From an uncultured Lachnospiraceae bacterium (GTDB lineage: Bacteria > Bacillota > Clostridia > Lachnospirales > Lachnospiraceae): a stretch of DNA of 34,704 nucleotides. The notes under the pieces were generated by a model that was not told the DNA's origin, made no database searches, and saw only the letters and a program-made list of their open reading frames with translations. The stretch covers positions 3,866-38,569 of the forward strand of contig CAJTJZ010000031.1 of NCBI GenBank assembly GCA_910576895.1, given 5' to 3'. Each line of letters opens with the position of its first letter. Within the stretch, counting starts at the first letter, position 1. Of the stretch, positions 1-7,600 are shown one piece after another. The position numbers and the translations under genes are program-made.

Positions 1-1
1 G

Positions 2-1159
2 AAAAAAGGGATTCATCATAATGCTATTGAAATGGTGTCAGGTGGAAATATCTTATCTTGTGCTAGTTCTTTAAAGGAGCATACAGAAGATGTGATTGTA
101 GAAATTGACAGAAAAAGTTATGAAGTGATTAAGGAATTTAATTTGGCTGATATTTATGATGATTATTATCAAGATATGATTGACTGGACACATGTAAATG
201 CTATTCAATATGATAAAGAAGAAAAAACAGTGATGATATCCTCTAGAAATATCCATGCAATTACAAAAGTGAATTGGGAAACAGGGGAACTGCTTTGGAT
301 TTTAAGTGATCCAAGTTTTTGGGAAAAAACAAAAATGAAGGATAAGCTATTAAAGCCAGAGGGAGAGATTCAATGGTTTTATCAGCAGCATTCCGTTGTT
401 TACATTCAGGAAGATATTGGAGAACCACTTCCGAAAGGACAGCGTAGGATTATGTTATTTGATAATCACTGGGCAAAACGGCGGCAGGCAGCTTCTTATG
501 ATCATGATCCAAATTCTTTTGTTGATATTTTTATTATTGATGAAAAAAAGAAAACAGTACGGCAGGAATATCAGTTTCCATGCCCAAAATCAAAAATTCG
601 TTCGAATGGAATTTATGTAAAAGAGAAAAATCGTTTATTTTCTATGGAAGGTTCGCTAGAGCCTGCGATTGATGGAAGTCTTGGTATGGTAAATGAATAT
701 GATTTTGAAACAAAGGAATTAATTAATCAATATTCTGTAGAAACTGGATTTTTTTCAGCGTATGATTTTGAGCCAAATTATGAAGATTTAGGAACACCAC
801 TTCCTATAAATTCTAATTATTTATTTGGTAGCTTATATGAACCAGTAAAACTAAAAAAATTAGATAGAGAAATATCAGAAAAACCAATGAAAGAAAAATT
901 AGTAAAATATATTCTTCGAGAAGATATTTTATTTGTAAGAGCAAAAGATCATTGCTTGCGGCATATTTATTTTTGCGGTAAAGAGCATATTTATGATAAA
1001 GATTTTACACAGACAAATCAAACAAATAAAGTTTTTATTGATGCAAATTATGCTGTTTTAACACCATTACATCATCTCTTGCCTGATCACTATGAACTTT
1101 GTATTGATTATGAGGGAACTATTTATCGTACACAGCAATGGATTGAAATTAGTTGTTGA
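2..1159 (+). CDS. Arylsulfate sulfotransferase (ASST family), 5' end cut by window
   Basis: The reading frame is open to the window edge (first complete codon at base 2), so the start codon lies upstream; the ATG at 32 is internal. ASST enzymes transfer sulfate between phenolic sulfates and phenols through a sulfo-histidine intermediate on a six-bladed beta-propeller. Visible family features are a His-His-Asn at 14-22, a WTHVNAI block (His codon 191-193), the SSRNIHAI block with its conserved Arg (245-247), a TGELLWILSDPSFW propeller strand and a QQHS block (His codon 389-391). These correspond to the conserved His/His/Arg/His set of the active site. The visible 386 codons are the C-terminal two thirds or so of a typical protein. 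Cytoplasmic or exported location cannot be judged because the N-terminus is missing. The substrate is unknown. The glyA promoter overlaps its stop codon. Confidence 0.85.
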   Translation, partial: KKGIHHNAIEMVSGGNILSCASSLKEHTEDVIVEIDRKSYEVIKEFNLADIYDDYYQDMIDWTHVNAIQYDKEEKTVMISSRNIHAITKVNWETGELLWILSDPSFWEKTKMKDKLLKPEGEIQWFYQQHSVVYIQEDIGEPLPKGQRRIMLFDNHWAKRRQAASYDHDPNSFVDIFIIDEKKKTVRQEYQFPCPKSKIRSNGIYVKEKNRLFSMEGSLEPAIDGSLGMVNEYDFETKELINQYSVETGFFSAYDFEPNYEDLGTPLPINSNYLFGSLYEPVKLKKLDREISEKPMKEKLVKYILREDILFVRAKDHCLRHIYFCGKEHIYDKDFTQTNQTNKVFIDANYAVLTPLHHLLPDHYELCIDYEGTIYRTQQWIEISC

Positions 1160-1184
1160 AATCACTTTTATGGTATGGTATGAT
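1156..1184 (+). promoter_or_regulatory. Sigma-A-type promoter for glyA
   Basis: TTGAAA at 1156-1161, a 17-nt spacer and TATGAT at 1179-1184, ending 35 nt before the glyA ATG. The -35 box overlaps the stop codon of the sulfotransferase gene, so glyA has its own promoter immediately behind the preceding gene. Called from match to consensus only. Confidence 0.6.
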
Positions 1185-1218
1185 AGCTTTAAAAAGATTT
1201 TATTTTGGAGGTAATGAT

Positions 1219-2466
1219 ATGTTTTCATTTGAAGATGTAAAAGAATATGATCCAGAAATTGCAGAGGCAATAAATCAGGAGATTGGCAGACAAAATAGCC
1301 ATATTGAATTGATTGCTTCTGAGAATTTTGTAAGTAAGGCTGTTATGGCAGCAATGGGAAGCCATCTAACAAATAAATATGCAGAAGGATATCCGGGAAA
1401 GCGTTATTATGGTGGATGTGAATATGTTGATATTGCAGAAACGCTTGCAATCGAACGTGCAAAGAAATTATTTGGTTGTACGTATGCAAATGTGCAGCCA
1501 CATTCTGGTGCACAGGCAAATCTTGCTGTATTTTTTGCCCTTTTAAAGCCGGGCGATACGGTTATGGGTATGAATCTTGACCATGGTGGACATTTAACTC
1601 ATGGTAGCCCAGCCAATATATCGGGTACATATTTTCATATAGTTCCTTATGGTGTAAATGATGAAGGTTTTATTGATTACGACAAAGTAGAGGAAATTGC
1701 AAAAGAATGTAAACCAAAGCTTATTGTAGCAGGGGCAAGTGCTTATGCAAGAAAAATTGATTTTAAGCGGTTTCGTGAAATTGCTGATCTTGTTGGTGCT
1801 TATCTTATGGTAGATATGGCTCATATTGCTGGACTTGTTGCAGCGGGACTTCATGAAAGCCCAATAGAATATGCTCATGTAACAACAACGACAACACATA
1901 AGACATTACGTGGACCAAGAGGCGGTTTGATTCTTTCCAGTGAAGAATTTGCTACGGAAATGAAATTAAATAAGGCAGTTTTTCCGGGGATTCAGGGTGG
2001 TCCTTTAATGCATATTATTGCTGCAAAAGCAGTATGCTTTAAAGAAGCACTTGATCCAAGCTTTCAAGTTTATGCAAAAAATATTATTGATAATGCACAG
2101 GCATTAAGTAAAGGTTTAATCGATCGCAATCTTCCAATTGTTTCTGGTGGTACAGATAATCATCTTATGCTAGTAGATTTAACTTCAACAGGAAAAACAG
2201 GCAAAGAAGTAGAAAAGCTTTTAGATACTGCGAATATTACCTGTAATAAAAATACTATTCCAAATGATAAACGATCTCCATTTGTAACAAGTGGTATTCG
2301 TCTTGGTACGGCAGCAGTAACAACAAGAGGAATGAATACAGAGGATATGGATGTCATTGCTGATGTTATTGCTATGTTAATTCAGGATGTAGATGCAAAT
2401 AAAGAAAAAGGTATGGCACTTGTAAAGGAATTGACGGACAAGTATCCATTATATAATCAGTATTAA
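1219..2466 (+). CDS. glyA: Serine hydroxymethyltransferase
   Basis: PLP enzyme interconverting serine plus tetrahydrofolate and glycine plus 5,10-methylene-THF, the main cytosolic source of one-carbon units. The start is placed at ATG 1219 because GGAGG lies at 1207-1211, 7 nt upstream; an ATG at 1153 in the same frame would overlap the preceding gene and lacks a ribosome binding site. The resulting 415 residues match the family length. Seen: the N-terminal QNSHIELIASENFVS substrate block, the GYPGKRYYGGCEYVD loop, and the PLP Schiff-base lysine (K228) in the THKTLRGPRGG motif. No ZTP, THF or glycine riboswitch fits in its short leader. Confidence 0.97.
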   Translation: MFSFEDVKEYDPEIAEAINQEIGRQNSHIELIASENFVSKAVMAAMGSHLTNKYAEGYPGKRYYGGCEYVDIAETLAIERAKKLFGCTYANVQPHSGAQANLAVFFALLKPGDTVMGMNLDHGGHLTHGSPANISGTYFHIVPYGVNDEGFIDYDKVEEIAKECKPKLIVAGASAYARKIDFKRFREIADLVGAYLMVDMAHIAGLVAAGLHESPIEYAHVTTTTTHKTLRGPRGGLILSSEEFATEMKLNKAVFPGIQGGPLMHIIAAKAVCFKEALDPSFQVYAKNIIDNAQALSKGLIDRNLPIVSGGTDNHLMLVDLTSTGKTGKEVEKLLDTANITCNKNTIPNDKRSPFVTSGIRLGTAAVTTRGMNTEDMDVIADVIAMLIQDVDANKEKGMALVKELTDKYPLYNQY

Positions 2467-2544
2467 TTATATTGGCCGTTAAAAAAATTATAAAAAGTTA
2501 TAAATTATAAAAAATTATTTTTGAACAGTTCCTAAGAGAAAATA

Positions 2545-2573
2545 GGGGGTTCTGGCATAGCCCGGAAGCCCTT
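2545..2573 (+). other. Stable RNA hairpin in the glyA-LUD intergenic region
   Basis: The 156-nt gap between glyA and the next gene is AT-rich except for one G/C-rich hairpin. Bases 2547-2555 pair with 2562-2571 (9 pairs including G-U, one bulged A at 2566) closing a 6-nt loop; 2545-2546 can add G-U pairs. No T-run follows, so it is not a standard intrinsic terminator. It matches no riboswitch class I recognise; a GGTTCTGGC stretch resembles the start of preQ1-I aptamers but the required A-rich CTAA tail is missing. It may be an mRNA processing or regulatory structure. Confidence 0.4.
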
Positions 2574-2622
2574 TATTGAATTTAGATAATAGAGAGCTAT
2601 TAATAGCCAAAAAGGAGGATTT

Positions 2623-3258
2623 ATGAACCCAAAAAAACAAGCTTATGAAAATTTAGCAGATACCTTAATTGAAAAATTTAATCTTCGTGGAATTGAGGGA
2701 TATTACGTAGATAATAAAGGAGAAGCACTTACTATGGTAAAACGTTTTTTAACACCCGGCTGCTTAATTAGTTTTGGAGGATCGGAAACATTAAAGGAAA
2801 TAGGGCTACTAGAATATTTAAAAAATTCTGATTATGAATTACTTGATCGTTTTGCAGCAAAGACAAAAGAAGAACAAAGAGAAATCTATGCCAAAACAGT
2901 GATGGCAGATTTTTATTTTATGAGTTCCAATGCAATTACTATGGATGGAGAGTTAGTAAATATTGATGGAAATGGAAATCGAGTAGCATGTCTTATTCAT
3001 GGACCAAAAAATGTTGTTATTATTGCGGGAATGAATAAAATTGCAGTAGATGTACAAACAGCGGTAGAACGTGTTAGAAATTTTGCTTCTCCGCCAAATG
3101 CAGTACGTCTTGGAACAAAAACACCTTGTGCAGAATATGGACGTTGTGGAAATTGCTTAAATGATGATTGTATGTGCTGTCAGATTGTAGTGACAAGACG
3201 TTCTCGCCAGATCAATCGAATTAAAGTTATTTTGGTGGGAGAGGAGCTTGGATATTAA
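2623..3258 (+). CDS. LUD-domain protein (LutC/YkgG-like, formerly DUF162)
   Basis: 211 residues. ATG 2623 follows GGAGG (2614-2618) at 4 nt. The LUD fold is shared with LutB/LutC of lactate oxidation, but many Clostridia carry stand-alone copies of about 210 residues whose role is unknown. Seen: the glycine-rich ISFGGSETLKEIG block, the NAITMDGELVNIDGNGNR segment characteristic of the clostridial form, the GPKNVVIIAGMNKI strand, and a C-terminal cluster of six cysteines in CAEYGRCGNC and CMCC that could bind metal. There are no neighbouring lutA/lutB genes, so lactate utilisation is not supported. The amidase gene begins 2 nt after its stop, implying co-transcription. Confidence 0.85.
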   Translation: MNPKKQAYENLADTLIEKFNLRGIEGYYVDNKGEALTMVKRFLTPGCLISFGGSETLKEIGLLEYLKNSDYELLDRFAAKTKEEQREIYAKTVMADFYFMSSNAITMDGELVNIDGNGNRVACLIHGPKNVVIIAGMNKIAVDVQTAVERVRNFASPPNAVRLGTKTPCAEYGRCGNCLNDDCMCCQIVVTRRSRQINRIKVILVGEELGY

Positions 3259-3260
3259 AT

Positions 3261-4055
3261 ATGAAAATTAGAAAAATAAAGATAGAAGATAAAATACATA
3301 AAGTAGATAAGCGATCTAAGGATAAAAATATTTCTAAAAAGGTAATTACATGGATTTTATGCAGTTTTTTGATTACTTCCATTTTAGCAGTACAAACAAA
3401 TACTGTTTTTGCAGCAAAAAAAAGCAAAGATTCTATTATTATTGGAATTGATCCCGGACATCAAAAACAGGGGGATAGTTCGCTGGAAGCTGTCGGTCCG
3501 GGTTCTTCTACAAAAAAGGCAAAAGTTTCCAGTGGTACAAGTGGAGTTAGTACAAAAGTTCCAGAATATAAACTTACTTTGGCGATTGCTAAAAAGGTAA
3601 AGAAAGAATTAAAAAATCGTGGTTATCAAGTTGTTATGACAAGAGAATCGAATCATGTAAAAATAAGTAATAAACAACGTGCAAAAAAGATAAATAAAAG
3701 CGGAGCGGATATTTGTATTCGGCTTCATGCAGATGGAATTGATAGTTCTTCTGTTACAGGAGCAAGTGCATTATATCCATCAAAAGAAAATAAATATGTT
3801 TCAAAGCTTAGTAAAAAGAGCTTAAAACTTGCAGAATCTATATTAGATACTTATTGTGAAATAACAGGTATTAAAAATCGAGGTTGTGTAAAAAGAGATG
3901 ATCTTACAGGAACAAATTGGAGTAAAGTGCCTGTAATTGTATTGGAAATGGGTTTTATGAGTAATCCAACAGAAGATAAAAAAATGCAGCAAAAGAAATT
4001 TCAAAAAAAGATGGTACAGGGAATTTGTGATGGAATTGATACCTATTATAAATAA
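3261..4055 (+). CDS. Secreted N-acetylmuramoyl-L-alanine amidase (Amidase_3)
   Basis: 264 residues; zinc amidase that cleaves the amide bond between MurNAc and the stem peptide of peptidoglycan. A basic 27-residue N-tail is followed by a hydrophobic segment (about 28-50) ending in a possible AFA/A signal-peptidase site, then the catalytic domain. Zinc ligands are H67 in IDPGHQ, E102 and H156 in RLHADG; the catalytic Glu is E229 in VLEMGFMSN. The catalytic domain makes up almost the whole mature protein and no wall-binding repeat is visible. The ribosome binding site (GAGGAG at 3241-3246) is unusually distant, 14 nt, so translation may depend on coupling with the LUD gene that stops 2 nt upstream. 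Confidence 0.9.
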   Translation: MKIRKIKIEDKIHKVDKRSKDKNISKKVITWILCSFLITSILAVQTNTVFAAKKSKDSIIIGIDPGHQKQGDSSLEAVGPGSSTKKAKVSSGTSGVSTKVPEYKLTLAIAKKVKKELKNRGYQVVMTRESNHVKISNKQRAKKINKSGADICIRLHADGIDSSSVTGASALYPSKENKYVSKLSKKSLKLAESILDTYCEITGIKNRGCVKRDDLTGTNWSKVPVIVLEMGFMSNPTEDKKMQQKKFQKKMVQGICDGIDTYYK

Positions 4056-4119
4056 AAGCAAATATAAAATAATAAAAAAGTAGAATAAAAATAGAAATAA
4101 AATAGAAATGGAGAATGCC

Positions 4120-6345
4120 ATGTCAAAACGCTTATTTATTTCAGAAAAACCAAGCGTTGCACAGGAATTTGCAAAAGCATTAAAATTTAATGGGAAGAAA
4201 CAAGATGGTTATATGGAGTCAGCGGATATGATTATTACTTGGTGTGTGGGACATCTGATTACTATGAGCTATCCAGATGCGTATGATGCTTCTATGAAAC
4301 GGTGGTCATTCGATACGATTCCATTTCTTCCAAAAAAATTTAAGTATGAAGTAATTCCTAATGTGAAAAAACAGTTTCAGATCATATCAGGACTTTTAAA
4401 TCGTGATGATGTAGATGTAATTTATATTTGTACCGATTCAGGACGAGAGGGGGAATATATTTATCGTCTTGTAGAACAAATGGCAGGAGTAAGTTCCAAA
4501 AAAGATAGACGGCGTGTATGGATTGATTCCCAGACAGAGGAAGAAATTTTGCGTGGAATTAAAGAAGCAAAGCCAATTAGTGATTATGATAATTTGTCAA
4601 AAGCTGCTTATTTGCGTGCAAAAGAGGATTATCTTATGGGAATTAATTTTTCTCGTGTGCTTTCTTTAAAATATGGAACGCTTGTTATGAATTATTTAAA
4701 AAGTAGTAAATGGTCAGCAATTGCCGTAGGACGTGTCATGACTTGTGTGCTTGGAATGGTAGTGCGGCGGGAAAGGGAAATTAGAGAATTTGTAAAAACG
4801 CCTTTTTATCGTGTTGTTGCAGAAATTACAAGGGATATGCCAGAGGAAATAGAACAAAGTGCTTTTTTTGAAGGAGAATGGAGAGCTGTTGAGGGTTCTT
4901 TATTTTTTGAATCACCGCTTTTATATAAGGAAAATGGATTTAAACAACAAGAAACAGCAGAAAAGCTAGTGCGATATTTGACACAAGAAGAACTTGGAGA
5001 AGAATATAGAAAAGAAATGGTAAAAGTAGAGACAAAGAAAAAAGCAATAGAAAAAGAAGAAAAAAATGTAAATATAAAAGAAAAATCAAAAGAAAAACAA
5101 GAGATTTGTGTCAAAGGTGATTATGCGGCAGTCTTAGAAAAAATAGAGAAAAAGAAAGAAAATAAAAATCCACCTTTATTATATAATTTAGCGGAACTTC
5201 AAAATGATTGTTCTCGTTTCTTTAAAATTACACCAGATGAAACGCTTGCAATTGTACAAGAATTATATGAGAAAAAATTAGTTACATATCCACGTACTGA
5301 TGCACGTGTTTTATCTTCTGCTGTAGCAAAAGAAATTGATAAAAACCTTGTAGGACTTCGTAGAATTACATTAGTATCAACATTTGTAGATGAAGTTTTA
5401 AATAATAGGAGTTATCAAAAAATTGCAAAATCAAGATATGTAAATGATAGTCAAATTACCGATCATTATGCTATTATTCCAACAGGGCAGACAGGAGCAG
5501 TTTCTGCTTTGCAAGGAACAAAAATTAAGGTATATGAAATTATTGTAAGGCGTTTTCTTGCTATTTTTTTTCCACCTGCTGTTTATCAAAAGATTACTAT
5601 GGTAATCAAACGGCGAGAAGAACGGTTTTTTTCTAATTTTAAGGTACTTGCGGATATTGGTTATCTAAAAGTAATGGAATATTCTTTTTTCCGCAAAAAG
5701 AATCAGACAAAACAGACCATGGAACAGGGAATGGAAAAAAAAGGCTCAGAGGAAACAACAGAAAATCATGATCAATCATTATTTGAACTTGTGAAAACAT
5801 GGAAAAAGGGTTCTATTTTAAATATAAAAGCGATTGCCATAAAAGAGGGAGAAACTTCACCGCCAAAGCGTTATAATTCAGGAAGTATGATTCTTGCTAT
5901 GGAAAATGCAGGACAGTTAATTGAAGATGAAGAACTTCGGGCACAAATTAAAAGTAGTGGCATTGGAACAAGTGCTACAAGGGCAGAAATTTTAAATAAA
6001 TTAATAAAAATAAATTATTTAAAATTAAATAAAAAAACGCAAATGATTACACCAGAGCTTTTAGGAGAACTTGTTTATGATGTTGTTTTTGCATCTATGA
6101 AAAATATGTTAAATCCAGAAATGACAGCAAGCTGGGAAAAAGGACTTTCTATGGTGGAAAAAGGGGAAATTACAGAAGAAGAATATATGAATAAATTAGA
6201 AAATTATGTTGGAAAAATGACAATGAATGTAAAAATGCTTGGAAATTCCAGAGAACTTGGACAGGTATTTGATAAGGCAGCAGCATATTATATAGAAAGA
6301 AAAACGGAAAAAGAAAATAAGAAAGGAAAGGGAAATATAAAGTGA
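4120..6345 (+). CDS. topB: DNA topoisomerase III (type IA)
   Basis: 741 residues from ATG 4120, chosen because GGAG at 4110-4113 sits 6 nt upstream; an in-frame ATG at 4108 lacks this. Type IA topoisomerases nick one strand through a phosphotyrosine and resolve or decatenate DNA. The N-terminal Toprim domain shows FISEKPSVA (metal/acid residue) and CTDSGREGEY (D106 onward). The active-site tyrosine is Y390 in VTYPRTDAR. A Lys/Glu-rich insertion near residues 305-345 and a second polar insertion near 530-550 make it longer than the classical enzyme (about 650). The C-terminus has no zinc-finger cysteines. The last codon overlaps the next gene's GTG start by 4 nt. Confidence 0.92.
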   Translation: MSKRLFISEKPSVAQEFAKALKFNGKKQDGYMESADMIITWCVGHLITMSYPDAYDASMKRWSFDTIPFLPKKFKYEVIPNVKKQFQIISGLLNRDDVDVIYICTDSGREGEYIYRLVEQMAGVSSKKDRRRVWIDSQTEEEILRGIKEAKPISDYDNLSKAAYLRAKEDYLMGINFSRVLSLKYGTLVMNYLKSSKWSAIAVGRVMTCVLGMVVRREREIREFVKTPFYRVVAEITRDMPEEIEQSAFFEGEWRAVEGSLFFESPLLYKENGFKQQETAEKLVRYLTQEELGEEYRKEMVKVETKKKAIEKEEKNVNIKEKSKEKQEICVKGDYAAVLEKIEKKKENKNPPLLYNLAELQNDCSRFFKITPDETLAIVQELYEKKLVTYPRTDARVLSSAVAKEIDKNLVGLRRITLVSTFVDEVLNNRSYQKIAKSRYVNDSQITDHYAIIPTGQTGAVSALQGTKIKVYEIIVRRFLAIFFPPAVYQKITMVIKRREERFFSNFKVLADIGYLKVMEYSFFRKKNQTKQTMEQGMEKKGSEETTENHDQSLFELVKTWKKGSILNIKAIAIKEGETSPPKRYNSGSMILAMENAGQLIEDEELRAQIKSSGIGTSATRAEILNKLIKINYLKLNKKTQMITPELLGELVYDVVFASMKNMLNPEMTASWEKGLSMVEKGEITEEEYMNKLENYVGKMTMNVKMLGNSRELGQVFDKAAAYYIERKTEKENKKGKGNIK

Positions 6346-7016
6346 AGGAACAGGAACAATTAAAAGTAAAAAATTTATTTGATTTAACGCAGACAATCGC
6401 AGCAGAATTATTGGAATCGGTAGAATTTCCTTGGGAAGCTTTACCAAAATTAAAGGAATTTATTGTAAGGCTTGGTAATACACTTTCCGAAGATGAATAT
6501 GAAAAACAAGGAGAAGATATTTGGATAGCAAAATCAGCAAAAGTAGCAAAGACTGCTTGTTTCAATGGCCCTTTGATTATTGGAAAGAATGCAGAAATTC
6601 GTCATTGTGCTTTTATTCGAGGGAGTGTCATTGTTGGAGAAAATGCTGTTGTTGGAAATTCTACAGAATTAAAAAATGTAGTGTTATTTAATAAAGTGCA
6701 AGTACCACATTATAATTATGTAGGAGATTCTATTTTGGGATATCAGTCACATATGGGTGCAGGATCGATTACATCTAATGTAAAATCAGATAAAACAAAT
6801 GTTGTGATTCATGGAATAGAAAGTCAAATAGAAACAGGGCTTAAGAAAATGGGAGCAATTCTTGGCGATCATGTGGAAATTGGCTGTAATAGTGTATTAA
6901 ATCCGGGAACAATTATTGCTTGTAATACAAATGTTTATCCTCTTTCTATGGTACGTGGAGTGATTCCACAGGGAAGTATTTATAAGAAAAAAGGGGAAAT
7001 CATAGAAAAAAAATAG
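6342..7016 (+). CDS. Left-handed beta-helix protein, GlmU-C-like sugar-nucleotide acetyltransferase family
   Basis: 224 residues. The GTG start overlaps the topB stop (GTGA), a classical translational-coupling junction, with AAAGGGA upstream. A helical N-terminal 50-60 residues is followed by hexapeptide repeats (for example IGKNAEI, GENAVV, GDHVEI, GCNSVL) that form a left-handed parallel beta-helix, ending in MVRGVIPQGSIYKKKGEII. Proteins of this type are often labelled UDP-GlcNAc pyrophosphorylase because of similarity to the GlmU C-terminal acetyltransferase domain, but the uridylyltransferase domain is absent. The HYNYVGDS and GAGSITSN segments resemble GlmU acetyltransferase active-site loops. 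The actual substrate is unknown. Confidence 0.8.
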   Translation: MKEQEQLKVKNLFDLTQTIAAELLESVEFPWEALPKLKEFIVRLGNTLSEDEYEKQGEDIWIAKSAKVAKTACFNGPLIIGKNAEIRHCAFIRGSVIVGENAVVGNSTELKNVVLFNKVQVPHYNYVGDSILGYQSHMGAGSITSNVKSDKTNVVIHGIESQIETGLKKMGAILGDHVEIGCNSVLNPGTIIACNTNVYPLSMVRGVIPQGSIYKKKGEIIEKK

Positions 7017-7043
7017 GGAATCATAAAGATAAATAATGTAATT

Positions 7044-7108
7044 AAAAAAGCAGCCAATTTTTGTAAAATCAATTATAAATAAGATAGAACAAAAACTGGC
7101 TGTTTTTA
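7044..7108. terminator. Bidirectional intrinsic terminator between convergent genes
   Basis: Inverted arms AAAAAGCAGCCA (7045 onward) and TGGCTGTTTTT (7097-7107) are flanked by A-run and T-run, so they serve both the topB operon on the + strand and the small membrane protein on the - strand. The loop is long (about 40 nt) but contains an extra pairing TTTTTGT/ACAAAAA that extends the stem. Confidence 0.7.
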
Positions 7109-7129
7109 TTTCTTGTCATACTTATAAGG

Positions 7130-7181
7130 TAAGTATAACCCTTGTTATGCTTACAAAGTAAGTATGACCCCTGTTATGCTT
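7130..7181. repeat. Near-tandem 23-bp direct duplication spanning a stop codon
   Basis: Copies at 7130-7152 and 7159-7181 (period 29 nt) differ at only two positions. The right copy contains the TAA stop codon (7174-7176, - strand) and last codons of the small membrane protein; the left copy lies just downstream of it, between stop codon and terminator. Confidence 0.75.
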
Positions 7182-7473
7182 CTTCTGTTTTTGTTTCTTC
7201 TGTTGTTGTCGGAGCTTCTTCTGCTTCTTTTTCTTCTGAATCGTCATCAAGATCATCATAAAAATCATCGTCAAAGTCATCATCAAGATCAGCAAGATAA
7301 TCAGGAGTAAAATACTTGTAAACAGCAAAAGCAATCAAAGCTACTGATGCAACTGCACCAATAATAGCAAGTGCCCACATAACGGTAGACTTCTTTTCTT
7401 CGTCTAATTCCTTTTTGTGTACAAGCTCATTAAGCTTTGATGCATTTAATAAATCTTCAATTCTTGAATTCAT
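7174..7473 (-). CDS. Small single-pass membrane protein with acidic tail
   Basis: 99 residues from the ATG at 7473-7471, preferred over a GTG 9 nt further upstream because GGAAG (7486-7482) overlaps that GTG and lies 8 nt from the ATG. Layout: a charged cytoplasmic-looking N-terminal region (MNSRIEDLLNASKLNEL, residues 1-30), one strongly hydrophobic helix (about 31-54, WALAIIGAVASVALIAFAVY), then FTPDYLADLDDDF followed by a tail of Asp/Glu/Thr. Similar small proteins are familiar in Lachnospiraceae genomes but I know no function. It lies downstream of pcrA on the same strand and has its own -10 element. Confidence 0.75.
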   Translation of the reverse strand: MNSRIEDLLNASKLNELVHKKELDEEKKSTVMWALAIIGAVASVALIAFAVYKYFTPDYLADLDDDFDDDFYDDLDDDSEEKEAEEAPTTTEETKTEEA

Positions 7474-7511
7474 ATTCTGCACTTCCTTTCTAAAAATTAA
7501 TAGATAGATCT

Positions 7512-7520
7512 AGTATACCA
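7512..7520 (-). promoter_or_regulatory. Extended -10 element for the small membrane protein gene
   Basis: On the - strand the sequence reads TGGTATACT, an extended -10 (TGN plus TATACT), about 40 nt before the ATG. No good -35 is visible at normal spacing, as is typical for extended -10 promoters. It suggests transcription independent of the upstream helicase. Confidence 0.45.
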
Positions 7521-7600
7521 CAATCTACGGTTAAAAGCCACTAAAAATTTTGTAAAATTTGTAAAATCATATGAAAACAATTTCTATATTTTTTTATTAT

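Noticed and set aside
2545..2573. preQ1-I riboswitch or small SRP RNA
   Set aside because: GGTTCTGGC and CCGGAAG resemble parts of these RNAs, but the rest of each consensus is missing and the downstream gene is unrelated.
4806..5114. 102-codon frame on the minus strand inside topB
   Set aside because: Antisense shadow of a Lys/Glu-rich coding stretch, with Ser/Phe-rich low-complexity translation.
7051..7108. Repeat cluster near 7.05-7.18 kb as a CRISPR or REP array
   Set aside because: Explained by a terminator hairpin and one two-copy duplication; no regular spacers.
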